The translations under genes were made by a program, and so were the position numbers. The notes under the pieces are model-generated. The model saw nothing but the letters and a program-made list of their open reading frames with translations. It did no database searches and was not told the DNA's origin. DNA of 64,000 nt from the NCBI GenBank assembly GCA_000314955.1, contig BAEM01000031.1:26392-90391 (forward strand), given 5' to 3'. Positions 39,563 to 47,700 of this stretch are shown here, in pieces. Position 1 is the first letter of the stretch. Every line of letters begins with the position of its first letter. Source of the DNA: Paraglaciecola chathamensis S18K6 (lineage in GTDB: Bacteria > Pseudomonadota > Gammaproteobacteria > Enterobacterales > Alteromonadaceae).

Positions 39563-41095
39563 TTAATTAGCGGATTCAATTTCTTGATGTACTTTTTGCA
39601 ATGCTTTTGGGAACGGCGTTGCATCGTGTAAGCCTTGTGGCAGAGACGAAACACCGACTAATGCCGCAGCAAGAGAAGGGTAATGCTTATTGTATAAAAG
39701 CACGTACCAGTCATTATTGTAACGTTTGGTTTGATACACCCACACGTGCTGTTCAATGTTGTTGTTGGTTAAGTACGCTTGAATGGCGTTACGAACACTA
39801 AACCCAATGACTTGTAATACGTAACCATCTTTTGGTAATGCCAGAATTTTGGCTTCATCAAATTGGAAATTATTTTCCGTCACAGCTGCTGAGTTAACCG
39901 GCTCTTGGGCTTCAACTTGTGGAGCACTTGCTGATTGTTCAGTAGGGGGAATATCCGCAGCGAACGGTTTTTGTAATGCACCAGTTTGCACAGTATCGTT
40001 GTTCAGAGTGGGCGCTGTGCTTGATTTATCTTCGGGCGAAGCTACGTTTGCATCTTTTAACGATAAGTCAGGCGTATTTTTTTTATTCGCGTCTATGCGC
40101 TTACTTTCACTGTTCCAATCTGAAATTAGTGCGTCGCCTTCGGGCTTTTTCTCAGTTTCAGCTTCGCTAGGCTGAGCCAGCTCCTTGTTATCAAAACCTG
40201 AAGTTTGCGTGTCCTGTTGAGCCACGTCGGTTGGCTTTTGCAGCTCTGATGGCGCCAATGAAGGGGATTCGTTAGTAGGTGCAATGCTGCCAGGCTCCTC
40301 AGTTTGAGTATCCGTTGTGGCGTCATTCTGTGCGGGCACCGGAGCCGGTGCTGTTGTCTCAACACCCTCATCTTGGCTATCTCTCAATAGTTCGGGATAC
40401 TGAGAAAGTAAAATGCTGGAAAAAATCACGATAAATAGCAGGCTGACTAAAGGAATAAACCATGGGCGCTGCATTATACTTGGGGCTTCAGCCGGTGTAG
40501 ATTGGTTGCGCTGCTCGATTCGCTGAGCAAACGCCTGACGTTTATTGGCGATTAACTGCTCGAGTTCACTGCCGGATATAGCAGACTCATGATCGACTTT
40601 AGCACCAGCATCAACCACGATCACATTATTCTTATTGGCAAACCCTTGATAGGTTTGATTGACCCATTGGCGCTGAGCAAATACCAGTACATTTACTTGG
40701 CGCTCACTGCCAGCATGTAAGGTTAAAACGAGCTGCTGAAGTTCTTCAAGCATACTTGTGGAAAGGTTTTCCCCTTTGGAAATACAGATCAGTAGCCCTT
40801 GAGTGGCAGTCGATTCGATGTGACCCACACTCGGGGCGATTAGTTTGGCAAGCGGTGCATCTCCTGAATGCGGAGCTAGTTTACTGGAGAGTTGCTGGGT
40901 AAGCTGTTGACGAAAATCATTCAGTAGCATACTGGGCTTAGCGGTGATGACCGCCACTTCATCGCTGTCATCTTGTTCAGCCAGCAGTGCATCCACACAG
41001 GTAGATACACTAAAATCGGGCTCTGATTTTATAAAAATGAGCCCAGAAGAATACTGAATTAAATGGCTAAGCCGTTTGTGCAATTCGCTTTGCAA
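39563..41095 (-). CDS. damX: DamX-like SPOR-domain cell-division protein
   Basis: A 510-residue inner-membrane protein. The N-terminal cytoplasmic region (about 1-205) resembles a P-loop ATPase remnant of the GspA/DamX type without a clear Walker A. A single transmembrane helix follows (WFIPLVSLLFIVIFSSILLS near 213), then a long Pro/Gln/Glu/Thr-rich linker (about 240-410) and a C-terminal SPOR domain (about 425-505; YVLQVIGFSVRNAIQAYL, VLLYNKHYPSLAAA) that binds denuded septal peptidoglycan. Position between aroB and dam supports DamX. Confidence 0.88.
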   Translation of the reverse strand: MQSELHKRLSHLIQYSSGLIFIKSEPDFSVSTCVDALLAEQDDSDEVAVITAKPSMLLNDFRQQLTQQLSSKLAPHSGDAPLAKLIAPSVGHIESTATQGLLICISKGENLSTSMLEELQQLVLTLHAGSERQVNVLVFAQRQWVNQTYQGFANKNNVIVVDAGAKVDHESAISGSELEQLIANKRQAFAQRIEQRNQSTPAEAPSIMQRPWFIPLVSLLFIVIFSSILLSQYPELLRDSQDEGVETTAPAPVPAQNDATTDTQTEEPGSIAPTNESPSLAPSELQKPTDVAQQDTQTSGFDNKELAQPSEAETEKKPEGDALISDWNSESKRIDANKKNTPDLSLKDANVASPEDKSSTAPTLNNDTVQTGALQKPFAADIPPTEQSASAPQVEAQEPVNSAAVTENNFQFDEAKILALPKDGYVLQVIGFSVRNAIQAYLTNNNIEQHVWVYQTKRYNNDWYVLLYNKHYPSLAAALVGVSSLPQGLHDATPFPKALQKVHQEIESAN

Positions 41096-41140
41096 GGGTA
41101 TCTACTCAAATTTTTATTAAAGTGCTAGTGCAATATAGTG

Positions 41141-42208
41141 CTAGTTTAACAAGTTTTTCAGCAGCGTTTCATCTAGCTCAGGTGTGACAATAGCTTCACC
41201 AATCGCCTTGGGAATGATGTAGTTGAGCTTACCCGCTTGTACTTTTTTATCATGCACCATGTGCTGCATGAATGTGTCATAACCCATATCAGTAGGGGGC
41301 GTGATAGGCAAAGCGAATGCTTCAATTAAGGCAATAACACGTTGCACTTCTTCAGTTTGCATCCAGCCTTTCATTTGTCCGGCTTTTGCTGCTAAAACCA
41401 TACCAGCAGCGACCGCTTCACCGTGTAACCAATTGCCATAACCTTGCTCTGCTTCAATCGCATGACCGAAGGTATGTCCAAGATTGAGTAAAGCACGAAG
41501 CCCAGACTCACGCTCGTCAATGGCGACAATCTCGGCTTTGATTTCACAGCAACGGGCAATGGCATATTGTAATGCGTCTACGTCTTGCGCGATAAGCTGA
41601 GCGGTATTTTGTTCTAACCATTCAAAAAAGGCTTTATCGTAAATAATGCCGTACTTAATCACCTCGGCCATGCCAGCTGAGAACTCTTTTGCAGGCAGTG
41701 TTTGTAAGGTTTTAGTATCGATAAACACCGCTTTAGGCTGATAAAACGCGCCAATCATGTTTTTACCTAATGGATGATTAACCGCGGTTTTTCCCCCGAC
41801 AGAAGAGTCGACTTGAGACAGCAGCGTGGTGGGAATTTGAATAAAGGGCATTCCCCGCTGAAAACTCGCCGCGACAAATCCGGTTAAATCACCGATGACG
41901 CCGCCGCCAAGGGCAATCAGCGTGGTATCACGAGCAGCAGACATATTGAGTAGCTGGGTGATAACGTGCTCGAAGCTCGCTAAGTTTTTATGTTGCTCGC
42001 CGTCAGCGATGACGATTTTGTCAATCTTGATATCAGGCAAACTCGCAATAATAGTTTGACTGTATAGCGGGTCAACTAGGTCATTAGTCACCAGTACCGC
42101 TTTATCTGTTTTGATGTAATCTGCCAATTTGTTGCCTTGGGATAGCAAACTCGGCTGAATAAAAATGGGGTAGCTACGCTCACCCAACTTCACTGTTAAT
42201 GTTGTCAT
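41141..42208 (-). CDS. aroB: 3-dehydroquinate synthase
   Basis: Converts DAHP to 3-dehydroquinate, the second step of the shikimate pathway. The 355-residue protein has the NAD-binding GGGVIGDLTGFVAASFQRG near 100, TTLLSQVDSSVGGKTAVNH near 126, the zinc ligands in RALLNLGHTFGHAIE near 240 and LHGEAVAAGM near 260. It follows aroK on the same strand with a 31-base gap. Confidence 0.96.
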   Translation of the reverse strand: MTTLTVKLGERSYPIFIQPSLLSQGNKLADYIKTDKAVLVTNDLVDPLYSQTIIASLPDIKIDKIVIADGEQHKNLASFEHVITQLLNMSAARDTTLIALGGGVIGDLTGFVAASFQRGMPFIQIPTTLLSQVDSSVGGKTAVNHPLGKNMIGAFYQPKAVFIDTKTLQTLPAKEFSAGMAEVIKYGIIYDKAFFEWLEQNTAQLIAQDVDALQYAIARCCEIKAEIVAIDERESGLRALLNLGHTFGHAIEAEQGYGNWLHGEAVAAGMVLAAKAGQMKGWMQTEEVQRVIALIEAFALPITPPTDMGYDTFMQHMVHDKKVQAGKLNYIIPKAIGEAIVTPELDETLLKNLLN

Positions 42209-42239
42209 AAGCGCAGCCCTTTGGAGGTATTTCTAACTA

Positions 42240-42755
42240 TTACTGATTGATTTTCTCTATGATCTGATTGGCAACTGCGCGGGCGCTTTGCTCATCAGTA
42301 TCAACAATGTAATCAGCAGCATCTTCATACATTGGGTTACGCTCTTCTGCAAGCTTACGCAATACCGTTTCAGGATCGTCTTTTTGTAATAAAGGACGAC
42401 GCTTATCACGTTGCGTACGAGCGACTTGCTTGTCAATTGTGGTTTGTAGATAAACGACAATGCCTCGCGCTGATAAGCGATTACGTACGGCTTTGCTAAC
42501 CACAGAGCCACCGCCTGTTGCTAATACAATACCTTGTTTGTCGGTTAGATCATTGATGACGGTTTCTTCACGAGCGCGAAAGCCTTCTTCACCCTCTAAA
42601 TCAAAGATCCAAGCGATATCAGCGCCTGTGCGCTTTTCTATCTCTTGATCTGAATCATAAAATTCTAAATGAAGTTCGTCTGCGAGGTGTCTTCCAATTG
42701 TGCTTTTACCAGCACCCATCGGACCTATTAAAAAAATATTACGTTTTTCAGCCAT
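42240..42755 (-). CDS. aroK: Shikimate kinase I
   Basis: Phosphorylates shikimate at the 3-hydroxyl with ATP. The 171-residue P-loop kinase has [19 protein letters not shown] near 7, the shikimate-binding [27 protein letters not shown] region near 34-58, GGGSV near 80 and the lid RRPLL near 118. It opens the aroK-aroB-damX-dam series and lies downstream of pilQ, the arrangement known from enteric bacteria and pseudomonads. Confidence 0.96.
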   Translation of the reverse strand: MAEKRNIFLIGPMGAGKSTIGRHLADELHLEFYDSDQEIEKRTGADIAWIFDLEGEEGFRAREETVINDLTDKQGIVLATGGGSVVSKAVRNRLSARGIVVYLQTTIDKQVARTQRDKRRPLLQKDDPETVLRKLAEERNPMYEDAADYIVDTDEQSARAVANQIIEKINQ

Positions 42756-42989
42756 TTTTGCTTAGTTCACAATTCTGTTATTTCGGGGGTAGAAATCTAT
42801 ATCGCGGCTACCCTTAAATGGATTAACCTGACCTCGTTGAAATTTCGAGGGCGGGATTATCTCAGCTTTACCCTGAAATTTGCAAGCTTTGTTAAGTCTT
42901 GGTGAAATTTAAATACGCGATACTCGTAGTCAAAGTGTATCAATGTACTGACTATGTGGCCTTGCACGCCATATAAATAGCACTGTTTG

Positions 42990-44732
42990 CTATTGTTCGG
43001 CCAAGCTGTCGAGGAGTATTTTCGGTGTTACAAAAATCAGCAATTCACGCTTTTCATTCACAGTTTGGGTGTTTTTAAACAAGTGACCGAGGACCGGAAT
43101 GTCTCCAAGTAGGGGGACTTGGCTAACATCATCGGTACTGGTTTGCTGAAAAATACCGCCAAGTACGATGGTTTCGCCATTATTAACCAGTACTTGGGTA
43201 CTGATCTCTTGGGTATCGATCGCGACGGCTAAGCCGGTTGAAGTGTTGACCGTGTCACCTCGGGTATCTTGGGTAACGACCAAGTCTAATATAATGCGAT
43301 GATCAGGGGTGATATGTGGCGTGACCTTTAAGCTCAGTACCGCTTTTTTGAACTCAACAGACGTAGCACCACTTGAAGTGGATTGCACATAAGGGATTTC
43401 GGTACCTTGTTCAATGTAGGCCTCACGCTGGTTGGCCACCGTGATACGCGGGCTGGCGATAACTTCCCCTTTATTCTCTGATTCAAGCGCAGATAATTCT
43501 AAATCTAATATGGTGCCATCGACGAGGCGAGCGACTTGAATTCCGATACTGCCAGCTGGGCTTGTAACAGGAAGATTTACGTTCAAGCGATTATCAATTG
43601 AAGGAACGACACCACTGCTTAGGGTGTCGGCACCTTCGATGGTGCCAGAGGTAGCGGTATCACCGGAATTATTGCTAAAGCCCCAACGCACCCCAAGCTG
43701 TTCGCCCGCGTTATCGCGCACTGTGACCATGCGCGATTCAATCAATACTTGTTTGACGGGAATATCTAATGCGCTAATCAGTTTCCTTGCTTCATCTATC
43801 GATGCTTGGGTATCTCTGAGCAGTACGGTATTGGTGCGTTCATCGACGGCCACGCTGCCTCTGGGGCTCAGAATGCTGTTATCAGTATTTTTAAGAATAC
43901 CGGCGACTTCTTTGGCTTTTGCATAGTTAATTTGCAAATTAGCTGAAATAAGGGGAGCTAGCTGTGCGACTTGTTGGCGATTTTGTAATTGTTGTGTCTC
44001 GCGAGAAGCGAGTTCTTCTGAGGGGGCGATAAGTAATATATTGCCTTCTAATCGTTTATCTAGGCCACGAATTTTTAGGATCATGTCTAGCGCTTGATCC
44101 CAAGGAACACCGCTTAAACTTACAGTCACATTACCGCGCACCGTGTCAGTGGTGACAAGGTTAAATCCGTTCACCTGGGCAATAATTTGTAAGACATTAC
44201 GTACAGGCACGTCTTGAAAATCAAGAGAAATGGGCTCGCCACTGTATACAGAAGCGCTTTGTGCTTGTTCAGATGCCTGGGGCTTGACGGTTAATACCAA
44301 TTGATTTTGTTGCTTACTGTGGGTGAACACCACATCTTCCAGTAGATTGAACTCTAAAACACTGGCGCCTTTTCTAGAAAAGGTGTCTATTTCTGTTATT
44401 GGGGTAGCGAATTCAGCTACATTCAAGGTGAAAAACTGATCTGGGGCAAGCTTAGTGTCGGGTAAGGTAAGCGTTAGTTGGCGCTTTGATGCAATTAATT
44501 GCGGCACGATGCGATTGTTATCAAAGGTTAGGGTGGCGACTCCATACCCTTCAACCGAGCGAGTAAACTGAATGTCTGTTAGTTGATTACTGGTGAGTTC
44601 GTCTATCGCGGCAACGGGGTCCACCAGCACAGCGTCTGATTGTGCAAAAGCAGGCACTAGCCATGCAGCACAAAGTAGCGCGCTTAGTGTTTTGAGTAAT
44701 GAAGTAAATTGTAGTGATTGGCGACTAGCCAT
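42990..44732 (-). CDS. pilQ: Type IV pilus secretin
   Basis: Forms the outer-membrane pore for type IV pili. It has about 580 residues: signal peptide (LCAAWLVPAFAQ), one AMIN domain (about 45-150), a secretin/TonB short N-terminal domain (SLDFQDVPVRNVLQIIAQVNGFN near 170), an N1-type domain near 265-330, and the secretin core (about 345-575; VLIESRMVTV, LGVRWGF, VPLLGDIPVLGHLFK). It is shorter than the roughly 700-residue secretins with two AMIN domains. The ATG at 44732 has GGGAGAG upstream and overlaps the pilP stop by 8 bases; the longer frame lies within pilP. Confidence 0.94.
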   Translation of the reverse strand: MASRQSLQFTSLLKTLSALLCAAWLVPAFAQSDAVLVDPVAAIDELTSNQLTDIQFTRSVEGYGVATLTFDNNRIVPQLIASKRQLTLTLPDTKLAPDQFFTLNVAEFATPITEIDTFSRKGASVLEFNLLEDVVFTHSKQQNQLVLTVKPQASEQAQSASVYSGEPISLDFQDVPVRNVLQIIAQVNGFNLVTTDTVRGNVTVSLSGVPWDQALDMILKIRGLDKRLEGNILLIAPSEELASRETQQLQNRQQVAQLAPLISANLQINYAKAKEVAGILKNTDNSILSPRGSVAVDERTNTVLLRDTQASIDEARKLISALDIPVKQVLIESRMVTVRDNAGEQLGVRWGFSNNSGDTATSGTIEGADTLSSGVVPSIDNRLNVNLPVTSPAGSIGIQVARLVDGTILDLELSALESENKGEVIASPRITVANQREAYIEQGTEIPYVQSTSSGATSVEFKKAVLSLKVTPHITPDHRIILDLVVTQDTRGDTVNTSTGLAVAIDTQEISTQVLVNNGETIVLGGIFQQTSTDDVSQVPLLGDIPVLGHLFKNTQTVNEKRELLIFVTPKILLDSLAEQ

Positions 44733-45258
44733 TGTTCTCTCCCGCGTTGTCTTGCATGGATAGGGTGGCTTGTTTTTTCTGCCAGCACCCAGTGCCATCA
44801 GGCAACATTTCAGTGTAAGTAATTTCTCCGTCTTTGATCGCCATAATGCGACCATAAAAAAGTCCGAGATAATCACCAATGGTTGCACGGTATAAACGCC
44901 CTTCATTGGTTTGAATTAACGCCCATTTTTTTTGACTGTTGTTAATGGTGCCGATAAAGGCCATGGCATCAATTCCATAATGTTCTAAGGGTTGCTTTAC
45001 ATGTGCTGTATTCGGTTGTGGGCAAGTGGGCGTAGCGGGTGTTGTTTCAACCTGAGGAGCATTCTTTAATCGTTGAAACGGGCTACGCATTTCATTTGCT
45101 GAGTAAGCAAAGGCCGGTGATGTGGTAAATTCAGGGTAAGGTTCAATGTTCATCGGTGTAGTGCTTTTTACTTCATCGATGTAAGCCGTTAAATCTTCTT
45201 TTTGCTCTGAGCAAGCGACCAGCAATGCGAGCATAGGAAAAACCATTAGGAACCTCAT
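44725..45258 (-). CDS. pilP: Type IV pilus inner-membrane lipoprotein
   Basis: Links the PilMNO platform to the PilQ secretin. The 177-residue protein has a lipoprotein signal with cysteine near residue 16 (LALLVACSEQ), a disordered proline/threonine-rich linker and a C-terminal beta domain (about 85-170; YGIDAMAFIGTI, WALIQTNEGRLYRATIGDYLGLFYGRI). Its start overlaps the pilO stop by four bases (ATGA), indicating coupled translation. Confidence 0.93.
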   Translation of the reverse strand: MRFLMVFPMLALLVACSEQKEDLTAYIDEVKSTTPMNIEPYPEFTTSPAFAYSANEMRSPFQRLKNAPQVETTPATPTCPQPNTAHVKQPLEHYGIDAMAFIGTINNSQKKWALIQTNEGRLYRATIGDYLGLFYGRIMAIKDGEITYTEMLPDGTGCWQKKQATLSMQDNAGENNG

Positions 45259-45866
45259 TGGCTAGAGTCCTTGCGCGATTGCGTCAGTTCAGCGCGATAG
45301 GTTTTGGCTGCAAGCTTAAGTTTTAAAGTGGACAGCTCTTGAGTGACTTCAAAGTCGTGCACGGTAACGATCCGCGGTAAAGCGGCAATGTCAGACACAA
45401 ACTGACCAAATGCATGATAATTACCCGTGACTTCAATCTGTATGGGCAGCTCAGTATAAAATTCTTTAGGCACTTCTTTTTGCCAATTAAGCAGCTTAAA
45501 AGTAAGGCCTGAAGAGGTGCCCACAAAAGTAATATCGTCAAGTAAGCCAGGCGTTTCGTTACTGGTCGGCAGCGACTTCAACATAGACGAGAAGTCTTTT
45601 TCTAAGCGCTCAAGTTGATCCTGATAGGCTGGTAGATTTACCGCAATATTGTATTTACCTTGGTAGCTCTGTTTTAAATCAACCTCTTGTAGCTGGGCTT
45701 TTTCCAGCATGGGGAGCTTATCTTTAACCAGAGTGTAATAGCCACCAATAAGGGCGATAATAGCCACAAACAAAGCCACAACGGTTTTTACTTCAAACGG
45801 CCAAATTGCGATTTGGTCAAAATCTAATTCGTTGAGTTCTTTGAGTTTATTAAAATCGAACTGCAT
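45255..45866 (-). CDS. pilO: Type IV pilus assembly protein PilO
   Basis: Inner-membrane partner of PilN in the alignment complex. The 203-residue protein has a short cytoplasmic start, a membrane helix (VKTVVALFVAIIALIGGYYTLV near 27-48), a periplasmic coiled coil (about 50-100) and a ferredoxin-like domain (about 110-195; YTELPIQIEVTGNYHAFGQFV). It begins directly after the pilN stop and overlaps pilP. Confidence 0.93.
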   Translation of the reverse strand: MQFDFNKLKELNELDFDQIAIWPFEVKTVVALFVAIIALIGGYYTLVKDKLPMLEKAQLQEVDLKQSYQGKYNIAVNLPAYQDQLERLEKDFSSMLKSLPTSNETPGLLDDITFVGTSSGLTFKLLNWQKEVPKEFYTELPIQIEVTGNYHAFGQFVSDIAALPRIVTVHDFEVTQELSTLKLKLAAKTYRAELTQSRKDSSQ

Positions 45867-46448
45867 TTATTTTGGCTCCCCTTGGTGCTGATTGAAATCA
45901 GGGGCAACGCTAGGACTTATATTAAATTTAATTTTAAACTCGCTTACCGCATCAGCTGCGCTGGTATCCGCCACAATGGAAGACAGTTCGGCGTCATTAA
46001 AAACGTTTGATTCAGCTAAATTACGCATGAAATTTGCCAAACGATTGTTTGAATCACTGACACCGTCAATTTCTACTCGATTAATGGTACGTGAGAAACG
46101 TGAAAACGATACGCCTGGGGGAACAATTCGAGCTAGTTCATCAAGTACAATAGGAGCCGCATTACGACTGACTTCTAATTGCTCGATAAGCGTCATACGC
46201 TGTTCAATGGCTTCTTTGCTCTGTTTAATATTTTTTATTTCGCCAATTTGTGTGTCTATTTTTGCCATTTCTTGGGTTAGAAACTGATTGCGCTGTTCTT
46301 GTGTAGCAATGACCTGATCCATGCCTTTGCTAACGGCAAACATCAACAGCACCATTGATACGCCAATGCCCACTAACAAAGTGAGATAATTCTTTTTCTG
46401 TTGCTGGCGCTGGGCTTCACGCCAAGGCAGTAGGTTTATATGTGGCAC
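45867..46448 (-). CDS. pilN: Type IV pilus assembly protein PilN
   Basis: Binds PilM through its cytoplasmic N-terminus and dimerises with PilO. The 193-residue protein has the conserved INLLPWREAQRQQQKK at residues 4-19 (PilM-binding), a membrane helix near 22-42, a coiled coil (45-85) and a ferredoxin-like domain (about 95-180). Its start overlaps the pilM stop by 13 bases. Confidence 0.93.
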   Translation of the reverse strand: MPHINLLPWREAQRQQQKKNYLTLLVGIGVSMVLLMFAVSKGMDQVIATQEQRNQFLTQEMAKIDTQIGEIKNIKQSKEAIEQRMTLIEQLEVSRNAAPIVLDELARIVPPGVSFSRFSRTINRVEIDGVSDSNNRLANFMRNLAESNVFNDAELSSIVADTSAADAVSEFKIKFNISPSVAPDFNQHQGEPK

Positions 46449-47563
46449 GGCGAAAAACTCCTAATTGCCAACCCAGTGGCAATGGCAAAGTTAGCACCAT
46501 GAGTGGCAATCAGTGCTGTGTTTTTTTCGTCACTTTGCATAGCCAATAATGGATTAAAAACCTGTACTGCGATCCCCAGTTCTTGGGCAAGCTCTTGGGC
46601 CAAGTTGGTAAAGGGCCCAATTGCTCCGCAAATATACAATTGTTGTGGTGATGCCTGGTGAGACGAACTGACGTACATCTGAATTGCGCGGGTGATATGT
46701 TGCTGCAAGTTCGCTTGAAAAAGCATAAAGCAGTCGAGCTGCCAAGTTTCGGGCAAAGCGTGACTCGCTAACTGCTGATCATAATCCACTCGGGTTAAAT
46801 TGTAGTTTGAACACGTATCTTGAGCGAGCACGTCTAAGCCGAAGTTATGCTCTTTGGTGTATACGACTTTGTCTGCGCTGACCGCGCAGAACTGCAGTTG
46901 AGATGCGCCTATATTAATACAGCAACGAATATCTGCTGCGCCTTGTTCTGGCTGCTCGCTAGATTCACTATCGCCGGCAACTTGCGGGGCAATTTTTGGA
47001 ACGATGTTTGGGGCAAAATGCATGAACGCATTGGCAAGGGCATATATTTCAACATCAGAAATTTTAGGCTCAAATCCCACTTCATTTAATAAAGTCAGGC
47101 GAGAATCGAGCAAGTCTTTATGCACTGCACTAAGCAGCACTTCGACTTTTCCTGGATAACTGGTGCTGGGGGCAAGTCGTTCAAAATCTAAATAGATTTC
47201 TTCAAGAGGATAAGGGAGCAGGCTGTCTGCTTCTAATTCAATTTGGCTTTCAAGTTCTACATCGGTTAAATCGCTATCTAAATAGGCAAGCTTATTAATC
47301 ACCGCTGTACCTGAAACGGCTATGACCACTTGCTTCACTTTGGACTTTAAACTGAGTTTCACTTTTTTAAGCGCTTGGCTTAAGGCTTCGTAATCTTTGA
47401 CTTCACGCTCTGCAAAGGCATTTCCATTGATTGGCTCGCACGCTATTGCCAACACATTTGTGTGTTGCTTGGTTTTTTCTAGCAATATGGCCTTAACATA
47501 GCGGGTGCCTATGTCGAGTCCAATAAGGTGCTGCGTTTTTTTAGCCAATAATTTGTTAAACAC
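46436..47563 (-). CDS. pilM: Type IV pilus assembly protein PilM (actin-like ATPase fold)
   Basis: A 375-residue cytoplasmic protein with FtsA/actin-like fold, first gene of pilMNOPQ. Signatures are LIGLDIGTRYVKAILLE near 13 (phosphate-1 loop), VVIAVSGTAVINK near 79, CCINIGASQLQFCAV near 215 (phosphate 2) and the adenosine-like LYICGAIGPFTNLAQELAQEL near 310. It anchors PilN at the membrane. It is transcribed away from the PBP1A gene, a neighbour pair conserved in gammaproteobacteria. Confidence 0.94.
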   Translation of the reverse strand: MFNKLLAKKTQHLIGLDIGTRYVKAILLEKTKQHTNVLAIACEPINGNAFAEREVKDYEALSQALKKVKLSLKSKVKQVVIAVSGTAVINKLAYLDSDLTDVELESQIELEADSLLPYPLEEIYLDFERLAPSTSYPGKVEVLLSAVHKDLLDSRLTLLNEVGFEPKISDVEIYALANAFMHFAPNIVPKIAPQVAGDSESSEQPEQGAADIRCCINIGASQLQFCAVSADKVVYTKEHNFGLDVLAQDTCSNYNLTRVDYDQQLASHALPETWQLDCFMLFQANLQQHITRAIQMYVSSSHQASPQQLYICGAIGPFTNLAQELAQELGIAVQVFNPLLAMQSDEKNTALIATHGANFAIATGLAIRSFSPCHI

Positions 47564-47700
47564 GTAAGGTTCCGATGCAAATATACTAAGCAGGATGTTA
47601 GTATTATTGCTTAATTTTTAATTATTTATGGTTCTTATAACGGTACTTAGGTATAAAATATGAGTCATTTATTGCAACTTGTCTTGGTAATATTGTTTTC